64,000 nucleotides of DNA, from positions 3,147,226 through 3,211,225 of the forward strand of contig CP059069.1 in the NCBI GenBank assembly GCA_017798145.1, given 5' to 3'. The position numbers and the translations under genes are program-made. A model generated the notes under the pieces. That model was not told the DNA's origin, ran no database searches, and saw nothing but the letters and a program-made list of their open reading frames with translations. Of this stretch, positions 8,227 through 15,419 are shown piece after piece. Each line of letters starts with the position of its first letter. Positions within the stretch are counted from its first letter, which is position 1. Origin of the DNA: Akkermansiaceae bacterium. GTDB lineage: Bacteria; Verrucomicrobiota; Verrucomicrobiia; Verrucomicrobiales; Akkermansiaceae.

Positions 8227-8664
8227 ATGCACGGTCGCATCACAGGAGGAGTTCTCACGCTTTTTGCGGCATATTCGATCTTCTTTGGTTATGTCAGCTA
8301 CGCAGTGAACAAAGACACGTTGAACACAGGAACTTCATTGCCGATGTTCTTCTTTTTTCCTGCGATTCTTCTGATCGGATCTTCCAGCCTTTTATTCGCG
8401 TCGTTTAGAGGTCGGAGACCAGAGGTTATTACGAAGATTTGGAGGCTGTTCGGAGCACCGGTTGCGATACTTTCATGCGGTTCGATAATCTTTCCGATTT
8501 GGATTTTCAGCCAAGGTTACATAATGATGTATGAAGACTGGATCGCTCATGGTATGCCCGACAAGGCTACGGACGCCAATATGGGCATGATGATTTTTTG
8601 CTTTCTGACTGTGATTGCGTCCATAATTCCGCTAGTGTGCGCAGCGATTCGGCACATCAAGTAA
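8227..8664 (+). CDS. small integral membrane protein of unknown function (cassette gene 4)
   Basis: 145 residues with four hydrophobic segments: about residues 6-26, 38-58, 72-95 and 118-140. A short basic stretch (RGRRPE) lies between the second and third segments. No family recognised. The stop codon TAA at 8662-8664 abuts attC-like site 4. The start lies 7 bases after the core of site 3, so the gene fits a compact cassette with no promoter of its own. Confidence 0.72.
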   Translation: MHGRITGGVLTLFAAYSIFFGYVSYAVNKDTLNTGTSLPMFFFFPAILLIGSSSLLFASFRGRRPEVITKIWRLFGAPVAILSCGSIIFPIWIFSQGYIMMYEDWIAHGMPDKATDANMGMMIFCFLTVIASIIPLVCAAIRHIK

Positions 8665-8790
8665 GCCTAACAAGGCGTCGCTCTCAACACCTGCCCCGCC
8701 GCGAGTTCAATCCGCCATGACCATTCAACCCTCAACCCACAGTCGAAGCCTTGCCCCCGGGCAGTTGTGAGAGGACTTCGACGTTAGCCT
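8664..8790 (+). repeat. attC-like site 4 (cassette 4), long type
   Basis: 127 bases. Left end AGCCTAAC followed by AAGGCGTCG, right end TTCGACGTTAGCCT. Outer arms GTCGCTCTCAACACCTGCCC and GGGCAGTTGTGAGAG plus TTCGAC pair with extra unpaired bases, as in attC hairpins. The left end AGCCTAAC is the exact 8-base complement of GTTAGGCT at 8213-8220, the junction at the other end of the same cassette. Confidence 0.65.
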
Positions 8791-8815
8791 CAGAACTCCC
8801 ACCAAATATCCGAAA

Positions 8816-9331
8816 ATGCAAACAAGACTATTAACCATCCTTGGTACCCTCGCGGTGCTGTTTTCACCTGACGCATCCGCGCAACAAGGCAAGCCGGCCC
8901 CGCATCCAGAAGCTGAGAAAGCCATGGGGAAGATCGTCCTTAAGAAGGACTTCGGCGAGAATCTCAAGTTCCACTCTCGGGAAGTCGTTACGATGCTGCA
9001 AAACGACCGCGTTCCGGGACTGAACGGATTGATGTTCATGAAATGGAAGGGAGATGAACCCGGGGTCGAGGTCATGGCTTCCGTGCAATGGTTCGAGGAG
9101 AAGGACGATTTGCTCAAGTTTTATTCGCTGACAACGAAGGGAAAGGACTACAAATTAGGGGAGATAGATGGCACAGCTCTCTGGATGATCGGCGATAACG
9201 GCTATTCGTGGACCGATGGCGAACATTTCCTAGTGAGCCTGGTGGGATCGCCCCGACCTCCCCTGGAGATGGTCAAGGCCTGGCTGTCCATGATTGGCAG
9301 CAAGGTTGCGGAGATCGGAAGGGAGGCGTAA
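8816..9331 (+). CDS. exported protein of unknown function (cassette gene 5)
   Basis: 171 residues with a signal peptide (MQTRLLTILGTLAVLFSPDASA). The mature part has mixed alpha/beta character with the segments GLMFMKWKGDEPGVEVMASVQWFEEKDDLLKFYSL and GTALWMIGDNGYSWTDGEHFLVSLVG. No family recognised; the pattern suggests a compact fold measuring or binding something outside the cell, which is only a guess. Last of the five co-oriented genes in the array and followed by attC-like site 5. Confidence 0.72.
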   Translation: MQTRLLTILGTLAVLFSPDASAQQGKPAPHPEAEKAMGKIVLKKDFGENLKFHSREVVTMLQNDRVPGLNGLMFMKWKGDEPGVEVMASVQWFEEKDDLLKFYSLTTKGKDYKLGEIDGTALWMIGDNGYSWTDGEHFLVSLVGSPRPPLEMVKAWLSMIGSKVAEIGREA

Positions 9332-9365
9332 AAGAAACCGGCACCCGTAGAGAAGCCCGAAGAAT

Positions 9366-9491
9366 AGGCTGACTAGGCGTCGATCCTAACGCCTGCCCCG
9401 CTGCGAGTTCAAGCCATCATGACCATTCAACCTTCAAGGCACAGTCGAAAGTGCGCTCCCGGTCAGGGGTGCATGGCCTTTGACGTTCCAA
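9366..9491 (+). repeat. attC-like site 5 (cassette 5), long type
   Basis: 126 bases, left end AGGCTGAC followed by TAGGCGTCG. The first ~72 bases align without gaps to site 4, with roughly 60 identities counted by eye. The left end matches the complement of the site 4 right end (GTTAGCCT) at 7 of 8 positions. The right end GACGTTCCAAA departs from GTTRRRY and the stem is more degraded, so this may be a decayed terminal site. Confidence 0.5.
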
Positions 9492-9551
9492 ATCCGCTAT
9501 TCGGCTAAGCGTCTTCCATGACTGGGTGCTGACAAGTGTCTTGTTACGTCA

Positions 9552-9825
9552 TTGGGAAAGCCCCAGTCTGATGCTGATGGAGCGAACCGCAGCTTTAAGA
9601 GAATCATCCTTGGTTTCATCGGAGCCACCGGCACCGCGATCTTTGCCTTCTTCTTCGCGCTGACATTTCACACGCCGGAATGGGTGGAGGATTTCGCCGC
9701 CGGTTTCATAGAAGGAAGTGGCGGAGCGGGTGGACGCGGCCATCGATTCCGTGCAGCCGCCCGCCGCTGACTCCGCCCTGTCCCGCGATCTCGACTGCGA
9801 ATGCCACGACAAATGGGCGCAATGA
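9552..9825 (+). pseudogene. small membrane protein gene interrupted by a +1 frameshift
   Basis: From ATG 9552 the frame encodes a soluble start, one transmembrane segment (RIILGFIGATGTAIFAFFFALTF) and HTPEWVEDFAAGFIE. It then becomes Gly/Arg-rich and ends at 9770. Dropping one G at about 9714 restores a sensible continuation (EEVAERVDAAIDSVQPP, then CECHDKWAQ) to a stop at 9823-9825. The two halves together look like a coherent single-pass membrane protein of about 90 residues. Either a real inactivating insertion or a sequencing error; function unknown. Confidence 0.55.
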
Positions 9826-9921
9826 CTCAAGGACGGGACAAGCACGCGGATGCGGCGGATTGTGGGCTGCTTGGGAAGGGCTGCGCAACCGGAAGCCACC
9901 ACCGGGGTTTTCATGGGTATC

Positions 9922-10473
9922 ATGAAAACGATCACACTCCTTTTCGCCACCGGCCTGATTTTCCTCGCCAACTCCAAGGCTACGGAAACCCCGAAGCCCT
10001 TGCTCCAGGTTTCCGCCAAGAAACAGGTTCTTGGCACGGATCGCGATTCGTTCGGCAAAGCCGTGCGCAACAACCAGAAAACCATCACCCTGCGGGTCAC
10101 GCTCTTCAACACCAGCGGGAAAGCCGTCGCTGAATCCGTGCTGGCCGGAAACGCCCTGATTTCGCGCGCGGGGGAGTTCAAGGAGGGAATCGCCAGGGAA
10201 TCGCTGGGCACGGTCAAGGTTCCGGCGATGAAACCGAACGAGAAGCTCACGCTCGATCTCGGGGAGATCACGCTCAGCGAGGTGGAGTGGGGCAAACGCA
10301 AATTCGAGGAAAGCCTCGAGGAATGGCAGGTGACTTGCAGCCAGGGCGAGGTGGAGATCGGCAAGGCCGAGAGCAGCGACCGCTATGCGCTGCTCTCCAA
10401 GGACGCGGCGACATCCGATCCCCAGAGAAAAGGCCGCTTGAATCCCGACCCAAGAAGGTTCCCGAGGCGTTGA
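9922..10473 (+). CDS. exported hypothetical protein
   Basis: 183 residues from ATG 9922, where a signal peptide begins (MKTITLLFATGLIFLANSKA). An in-frame ATG at 9913 would add only three residues. The mature protein looks like a beta-sandwich of the type found in secreted structural proteins: KTITLRVTLFNTSGKAVAESVLAGNALI, then LTLDLGEITLSEVEWGK. The C-terminus is basic and low-complexity. No family recognised. It lies directly before rsgA with 60 bases between. Confidence 0.6.
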   Translation: MKTITLLFATGLIFLANSKATETPKPLLQVSAKKQVLGTDRDSFGKAVRNNQKTITLRVTLFNTSGKAVAESVLAGNALISRAGEFKEGIARESLGTVKVPAMKPNEKLTLDLGEITLSEVEWGKRKFEESLEEWQVTCSQGEVEIGKAESSDRYALLSKDAATSDPQRKGRLNPDPRRFPRR

Positions 10474-10533
10474 AGGTGACATGCGGGAAGTTCTCGATCA
10501 TGGCGCTGGCTTCCCCTACATTCCCGTCACGGA

Positions 10534-11637
10534 ATGACCCTCAAGGAACTCGGCTGGACCACTCAACTCGAAGATGCCTTCGCGCCCTATCGCGAAAAGG
10601 GCTGGGTTCCCGCACGCCTGATCCGTGAGACATCGATCAATTTCTCCGCCTTCCTCGACGGCGGCGAGGAGATCCACTGCATACTCTGCGGGCGGCTTTG
10701 GAACGCGGCGGAAGTGGATTCCGACCTGCCCGCCGTCGGCGATTGGGTGGCGATCGAGGAGGGCAACGACGACAACCCGCATGTCATCCGCGCACAGCTC
10801 CCGCGCCGGACCGTGTTCTCCCGAAAAATGCCGGGAAACAGCAGCCAGGCCCAGGTGATCGGCGCGAACATCGACATCGTCACGGTCGTCACCGACGCTG
10901 GACCCGATTACAATCTCCGCCGGATGGAGCGGTATCTCACGCTGATCCACAAGAGCGGTGCCAAGCCGGTGGTGCTGCTCAACAAGTCCGACCTGTTCAG
11001 CAAGTCGGAGCTCAGGCGGGCGGCCTCGGAAATCTCCGCCCTGTCCCCGGACGCGAGCATCCACATCACCTCGGCGCTCAAGGGCGAGGGCTTGAAGGCG
11101 ATACTCTCCCACCTCGCGCCGGGAATCACGATGTGCATCGTAGGTTCCAGCGGGGTCGGGAAATCCACTCTCGTGAACCAGCTTTACGGTGAGGAATGGC
11201 AATGGGTGAGCGAGGTGAACGAGACCACCGGCAAGGGTCGCCACACCACCACCTGCCGCGAGCTCGTCCCGCTCGGTAGCGGCGGCATGCTGATTGACAA
11301 TCCGGGGATGCGCGAGATCCAGATGTGGACGGATGAGTTCACGCTCCGCAGCAGCTTCGAGGACATCGCGAGGCTCACCGACGAGTGCAAATTTTCCGAC
11401 TGCAGCCATGAGAAGGATGCCGGTTGCGCGATCCGGGCCGCAGTGGAGAAAGGTTTGCTAGACCCCTCGCGCTACGAGTCTTTCCTGAACCTCGAAACCG
11501 AGATCGAGGCCTTGCGCAAGCGCGCGAAGAAGCGCCAGATGGCCACCGAGCGCTGGTTCAAGCGCAACCACCGGGTCAAGGCGCGCAACCTCGACGACCG
11601 CATCCAGCTCGAGAAGGACGAGCGCGGTGAGACCTGA
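10534..11637 (+). CDS. rsgA: ribosome small-subunit-dependent GTPase A
   Basis: 367 residues. RsgA (YjeQ/YloQ) is a circularly permuted GTPase that checks and releases assembly factors during late 30S maturation. An N-terminal OB-fold (about 30-105) is followed by the permuted motifs: G4 NKSD at 150-153, G5 TSA at 179-181, G1 GSSGVGKS at 204-211, a switch region with TTGKGRHTTT, and G3 DNPG near 250. A zinc knuckle follows, C-x4-C-x-H-x5-C (CKFSDCSHEKDAGC). Length and motif order are normal. Confidence 0.97.
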   Translation: MTLKELGWTTQLEDAFAPYREKGWVPARLIRETSINFSAFLDGGEEIHCILCGRLWNAAEVDSDLPAVGDWVAIEEGNDDNPHVIRAQLPRRTVFSRKMPGNSSQAQVIGANIDIVTVVTDAGPDYNLRRMERYLTLIHKSGAKPVVLLNKSDLFSKSELRRAASEISALSPDASIHITSALKGEGLKAILSHLAPGITMCIVGSSGVGKSTLVNQLYGEEWQWVSEVNETTGKGRHTTTCRELVPLGSGGMLIDNPGMREIQMWTDEFTLRSSFEDIARLTDECKFSDCSHEKDAGCAIRAAVEKGLLDPSRYESFLNLETEIEALRKRAKKRQMATERWFKRNHRVKARNLDDRIQLEKDERGET

Positions 11638-11689
11638 CCCACCGTTTTTCCCGCTATCGCAGCCGTCACCGTAAGCTTATCATACGGGC

Positions 11690-12115
11690 ATGAACTGGGT
11701 GCACTGGTCTTTGCTGTCGGCGTTTTTCGCGGGTCTCACGGCGGTGCTGGCCAAGGCCGGGGTTGCGGGGATCGATTCGAACCTGGCGACGGCCGTGCGG
11801 ACGACGGTGGTCGTCTTCATCGTCTGGGGCATCGCGTTCGCCCTCGCAAAGCCTTCGGAGATGGCGGGCTTTTCCGGCAGGGCATGGATGTTCCTCGCCT
11901 TCTCCGGTGTGGCGACCGGGTTGTCGTGGCTCTGCTACTTCCGCGCCCTTCAGCTAGGCGAGGCGGCGAAGGTCGCGCCCTTGGACAAGCTCAGCGTGGT
12001 GTTCGTGCTTTTGCTCGCGGCGCTTTTCCTGAAAGAGAAAATCGGCTTGCAGCAGATGCTGGGCGGGGCGCTGATCATCGCCGGGGCGGTGGTGCTGGCG
12101 TGGAAAAAACACTGA
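11690..12115 (+). CDS. EamA-family (DMT) transporter, single-domain
   Basis: 141 residues with five predicted transmembrane helices. The single EamA repeat shows the hallmarks of the drug/metabolite transporter superfamily: LSAFFAGLTAVLAKAGV at the start, YFRALQLGEAAKVAPLDKLSVVFVLLLAALFLKE, and a final helix GGALIIAGAVVLAW. Proteins of this half-size are thought to dimerise into a ten-helix unit. Substrate unknown. It sits 23 bases before miaA on the same strand. Confidence 0.88.
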   Translation: MNWVHWSLLSAFFAGLTAVLAKAGVAGIDSNLATAVRTTVVVFIVWGIAFALAKPSEMAGFSGRAWMFLAFSGVATGLSWLCYFRALQLGEAAKVAPLDKLSVVFVLLLAALFLKEKIGLQQMLGGALIIAGAVVLAWKKH

Positions 12116-12138
12116 ACGCCGCCAACCGATTTCATCCG

Positions 12139-12984
12139 ATGGAAACCATATATGTATGCGGCGCGACGGCGGTGGGGAAAACCTCCCGTGCGCTCCAGCT
12201 CGCCCGGGAACTGGGCGGCGAGATCGTCAACGGCGACGCCTTCCAGCTTTTCCGTGGGATCGAAGTGCTTGGCGCAGCTCCCTCGGCGGAGGAACGGTCG
12301 CAGGCGCCCCATCACCTCTTCGGAGTCCTTGGGGCGGGGGCAAGCTGCGATGCGGGGCGCTACGCGGAGATGGCCGCCGGGGTGGTTTCCGCAATCCATG
12401 CCCGTGGGAAAACTGCAATCGTAGTAGGTGGCTCCGGGCTGTATCTGAAATTCCTCACCCACGGAGCCTCGCCGCTGCCGCGCGGCGACAAGGCGTTGCG
12501 CGAGGAGCTTGATGCAAGGCCGTTGGAGGAGATTTTCGAAGAGCTGGAAAGGCTGGATCCCGTGGAAGCCGCACAGGTGGACCGGCACAACCCGCGCTAT
12601 GTTTCACGGGCGCTGGAGATCTGTCTGCTGAGCGGAAAAAAGGTTTCCGAACTCCGCGACAGCTGGGTGGAGAAAACACGGCAAATCGAATCCGGCCTGA
12701 AAGGCGAATGGCTGATCCGCAGCCGCGAGGATCTGCACAGCAGGATCGCACTGCGAACACGACAGATGCTTTCCGGAGGGGCCATCGGCGAGGTCGCCGC
12801 GCTCGGAGGGGTTAGCGGGAGCTGGGAGAAAGCGATCGGCGTGAAGGAGATCCGGCGCCTCCTTGCCGGGGAGATTTCCGAAAGCGAATGCGAGGAGCTC
12901 ATCATCTTCGCCACCCGCCAGTATGCGAAGCGCCAGGAAACATGGTTCCGCCGCGAGAAGTGGCTGGAGCGGGTGCAGCTTTGA
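12139..12984 (+). CDS. miaA: tRNA dimethylallyltransferase
   Basis: 281 residues. MiaA transfers a dimethylallyl group to N6 of A37 in tRNAs reading UNN codons. The P-loop is GATAVGKT at residues 8-15. The DAFQLFRGIEVLGAAPS segment corresponds to the substrate-binding DSRQVYRGLDIGTAKP of the family, followed by HHLFGVL, VVGGSGLYLKFLTHG and the C-terminal tRNA-binding RQYAKRQETWFR. Slightly short compared with the usual ~300 residues. The start at METIYVCG is fixed by the P-loop distance. Confidence 0.95.
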   Translation: METIYVCGATAVGKTSRALQLARELGGEIVNGDAFQLFRGIEVLGAAPSAEERSQAPHHLFGVLGAGASCDAGRYAEMAAGVVSAIHARGKTAIVVGGSGLYLKFLTHGASPLPRGDKALREELDARPLEEIFEELERLDPVEAAQVDRHNPRYVSRALEICLLSGKKVSELRDSWVEKTRQIESGLKGEWLIRSREDLHSRIALRTRQMLSGGAIGEVAALGGVSGSWEKAIGVKEIRRLLAGEISESECEELIIFATRQYAKRQETWFRREKWLERVQL

Positions 12985-12991
12985 TCCGCCG

Positions 12992-13075
12992 CCGCTTTTG
13001 TATTCTTATTCCGTTATCCATCATCAGGCACACGAACACCGCTTGCCGCACATCGCGTGAATGAAAAGCGGTGAT
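12992..13075. repeat. 84-bp inverted-repeat element, copy A
   Basis: Begins CCGCTTTTGTATTCTTA and ends CGTGAATGAAAAGCGGTGAT, with AAAAGCGG the complement of CCGCTTTT. The same outline, with near-equal length (84 versus 83 bases), recurs at 17212-17294. It lies 7 bases past the miaA stop and just before the end of the converging M56 gene. It may be a structured RNA, a miniature mobile element or a bidirectional terminator. Confidence 0.5.
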
Positions 13076-13085
13076 GCCACCGCAT

Positions 13086-13976
13086 TCAAAAGCTTCGCGC
13101 CCACTTTTCCCCAGGGAAGGGATCCGCACTGAGGCGGAGCTCGACCTCCGAGGCGGGGAACGCCTTTGGGCCTGCCACGGAAAGCGCGAAGGCGGCTCCG
13201 GCGCCGAGTGTGCCGAGGATCGCGAGCGCGAAGATCCCGGAACGCGGGCATGGCGTGAGCATCCGCACGACCCGGCGCTGAAGCGAAGACGGGTTCGCCA
13301 TCGCGAGCGCGAGCGGCGCGTGAAGCTGTTTGTCCGCCACGCCGCAGAGCAGGCGGGCGTAGGTTTTGGCGTCCGTGCCTTCGCGGACGACCGCCTCGTC
13401 GCAGGCGAACTCGCACTGTAGATGGAAACGGTTCGCCATCCAGTGCGCCAGCGGGTTCCACCATAGGGCGGCACGGGCGAGCTCTGCGCAGAGCCTCCAC
13501 AGGGGATCGCGGCGTTCGTGGTGGGAAAGCTCGTGGCGCAGCACGATGCCGCGCTCCGATGCGTTCCAATCAGCCCAGCCCTGCGGCACGAACACCGCCT
13601 TGCGGAGCACTCCCGAAGCCACCGGGCCGCGCAGGCCGTCGACCTCAAGGATCTGCACCCCATCGATCACATCCACCATGACGGAACGGTTCCGCCAACG
13701 GGCGAGTCCCGCCGCCGCGATCGCTAGTCTCGCGAGAAAGATCGCGGATCCGGCCACCCAGACTGCGATGAGAATTTTTCCCCAAGGGAAATGTGCCACA
13801 GATGGGTTCGCAGCGGGCAGCAGGCCGACTTTCGGCAGGGACGCCGCCATCACGGGCAGGAGCGCCATGAGGATCAGCAGGAACAGGGTGAGCCGCGGAT
13901 CGCGCGCGGCGTCCCTCCGCCCGGCCAGCAGCACCAGCCCGGCGGCGATCAGGGAAAAGGCGAGGGTCGCGATCAT
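13086..13976 (-). CDS. M56-family membrane metallopeptidase (BlaR1/MecR1-like)
   Basis: 296 residues. N-terminal transmembrane helices (about 1-20, 32-50, 66-88) are followed by the zinc protease motif HELSHHERRD (HExxH) and the later acidic ligand region CEFACDEAVV, characteristic of peptidase M56. One further helix follows (IFALAILGTLGAGAAFAL), and the protein ends after a ~25-residue periplasmic tail, so the penicillin-sensing domain of true BlaR1 is missing. The gene follows the BlaI-type repressor gene on the same strand. Likely role: on receiving a signal, cleave or trigger cleavage of that repressor. Confidence 0.9.
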   Translation of the reverse strand: MIATLAFSLIAAGLVLLAGRRDAARDPRLTLFLLILMALLPVMAASLPKVGLLPAANPSVAHFPWGKILIAVWVAGSAIFLARLAIAAAGLARWRNRSVMVDVIDGVQILEVDGLRGPVASGVLRKAVFVPQGWADWNASERGIVLRHELSHHERRDPLWRLCAELARAALWWNPLAHWMANRFHLQCEFACDEAVVREGTDAKTYARLLCGVADKQLHAPLALAMANPSSLQRRVVRMLTPCPRSGIFALAILGTLGAGAAFALSVAGPKAFPASEVELRLSADPFPGEKWARSF

Positions 13977-13998
13977 GTCCGTTGCGTTTGTGTCAGGT

Positions 13999-14376
13999 TC
14001 ATCCGGCGTCGTCGATCAGTTTCCTGATCCGCGCGATCTCGTCCTTGGAAAGTTTCTGGTCCTGCGGATCGAGCAGGGAGGCGACGAGCTTCTCCGGGCT
14101 GCCTTCGAAAAACGTGGCCATGAGCTGCTTGAGCGCCGTCCGCTTCGCTTTCTTTTCCGGCACAGCCGCGCTGTAAACGTAGCGGCGCGAATCCTTCGAA
14201 TGCGTGACCAGTTCCTTCTGCTCCAGCGTTGCCAGCAGCGCCCGCACCGCCGAATAGCTCGGCGGATCCGGCAGCTCCTCCATCACCTCCTCCGCCGTGC
14301 ATTTGCCCTTGCGGAAAAGGATGTCCATCACCTGCCTCTCGCGGCGGGTGAGCTGGCCGCTCTCGAATCGTTTCAC
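13999..14376 (-). CDS. BlaI/MecI-family transcriptional repressor
   Basis: 125 residues. The winged-helix pattern of BlaI/MecI/CopY proteins is clear: LTRRERQVMDILFRKGKCTAEEVMEELP, YSAVRALLATLEQKELVTHSKDSRRYVYSA, then a C-terminal dimerisation helix (ALKQLMATFFEGSPEKLVASLLD). Such repressors bind dyad operators and are inactivated by proteolysis triggered by the M56 partner, whose gene follows 22 bases downstream. It is divergent from the lipoprotein gene at 14455, and the shared 78-base gap holds a palindrome. Confidence 0.93.
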   Translation of the reverse strand: MKRFESGQLTRRERQVMDILFRKGKCTAEEVMEELPDPPSYSAVRALLATLEQKELVTHSKDSRRYVYSAAVPEKKAKRTALKQLMATFFEGSPEKLVASLLDPQDQKLSKDEIARIRKLIDDAG

Positions 14377-14388
14377 GTGCGAAGCTTA

Positions 14389-14452
14389 CGAAATGCTGGA
14401 AAAACCGCAAATAAAATTGACAGCCCCGCTCCGAAATGCTGCTTTTCCAGCA
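14389..14452. promoter_or_regulatory. divergent regulatory region with inverted and direct repeats
   Basis: TGCTGGAAAA at 14394-14403 is the exact inverse complement of TTTTCCAGCA at 14443-14452, and CGAAATGCTG is directly repeated at 14389-14398 and 14432-14441. A TTGACA hexamer (14417-14422) on the plus strand sits between the arms. The layout fits an operator pair bound by the BlaI-type repressor and controlling both its own gene and the rightward lipoprotein gene. Confidence 0.5.
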
Positions 14453-14454
14453 CT

Positions 14455-15243
14455 ATGAATCCGAAACCGCTGTCAGTGTTGGGGGTGATGTTTGTCGCCA
14501 TCGTCGTGAATTCGTGTGCTCCGAATTTCCAGCCGCCCCTGCCCTCGGCCGACTTGCTTGCCGGTGAGTCGGATGCAAGCAAGATCGTATGGAACAAGCC
14601 TGTTCCCGGGCGCCCCGGCCTCGCCACCGGCTGGGGCGACGAGAAGAAGTCGGAAATGGGCTACGTTTCCTTCGAGCGCGCCTCTTCAAAGCCAGCCGGA
14701 ACGGATGTGATTTTCTACAACACCCCCGAAGGCATCGATGCGATGTCGAATTCCAAGAGTCGGGTCGGTGCGCTGCAGAGAGCGTCGGGGAGCATGGTGG
14801 AGTGGGGCATCAAGGGTGGCTCCGGATACCTGCCATCTTACAAGGAATACGGTCATGGCCGCCGCCTCGTCGCGGGGAAAAAGGGCAGCAGCTATACCAT
14901 CGTGGTGAAAAACCGTTGCAAAAGCTCGCTGGAAATCGTCGCGAGCGTGGACGGGCTGGATGTCATGGACGGGAAAACGGCATCCTTTTCCAAGCGCGGC
15001 TATATCATTGATCCGGGCGAAGCAGTGGAGATAGGTGGTTTCCGCACCAGCCGACACAGGGTGGCTGCCTTCGAGTTCTCCGGCGTCTCCGACTCCTACG
15101 CGAACCTCAGGCACGGCGACACCCGGAATATCGGCGTCATCGGCATTGCCGTGTTTACGCAAAAGGGCGTGGATCCATGGAGATGGAGCTCCGGCGAAGT
15201 GCACCGCCGCAACAGCGCAAGCCCTTTTGCGGAGGCACCGTGA
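14455..15243 (+). CDS. putative lipoprotein of unknown function
   Basis: 262 residues. The N-terminus MNPKPLSVLGVMFVAIVVNSC is a lipoprotein signal with the lipobox cysteine at residue 21. The mature part contains KGSSYTIVVKNRCKSSLEIVASVDGLDVMDGK and a following Gly-rich GYIIDPGEAVEIGGFR, which resembles a beta-rich domain seen in several exported bacterial proteins that decorate or sense the envelope. No named family. Its promoter region is shared with the BlaI-type repressor, so it is a candidate target of that system. Confidence 0.72.
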   Translation: MNPKPLSVLGVMFVAIVVNSCAPNFQPPLPSADLLAGESDASKIVWNKPVPGRPGLATGWGDEKKSEMGYVSFERASSKPAGTDVIFYNTPEGIDAMSNSKSRVGALQRASGSMVEWGIKGGSGYLPSYKEYGHGRRLVAGKKGSSYTIVVKNRCKSSLEIVASVDGLDVMDGKTASFSKRGYIIDPGEAVEIGGFRTSRHRVAAFEFSGVSDSYANLRHGDTRNIGVIGIAVFTQKGVDPWRWSSGEVHRRNSASPFAEAP

Positions 15244-15248
15244 ATGGC

Positions 15249-15265
15249 GGCGGATTTCATCCGCC
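15249..15265 (+). terminator. possible weak terminator hairpin
   Basis: GGCGGAT-TTC-ATCCGCC forms a perfect 7-bp stem immediately after the lipoprotein stop codon. No T-run follows, so it may only stabilise the transcript end. Confidence 0.3.
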
Positions 15266-15419
15266 CTGCCGAAATGTAACCGTCGCAAGGCATGGGGGAT
15301 GAAATTTGCCCTGGGCCATCCGGTATGGCAGCGCGCCATTGCATGTCGCTATCGCTCCTTCTGGATCGCCGCCACGCTCCGGGCTTGCATGAGCAGCCGA
15401 TAGGGGCGATGGAAGGGGC

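Noticed and set aside
9500..9551. Sixth attC-like site after site 5
   Set aside because: Strings such as GGCTAAGCGTC and GCTGACAAGTGTC resemble left cores, but no matching right core or stem could be found.
11764..11790. tRNA-like GATTCGAAC string
   Set aside because: It lies within the EamA transporter coding region and no cloverleaf can be drawn around it. No tRNA or rRNA gene was found in the window.
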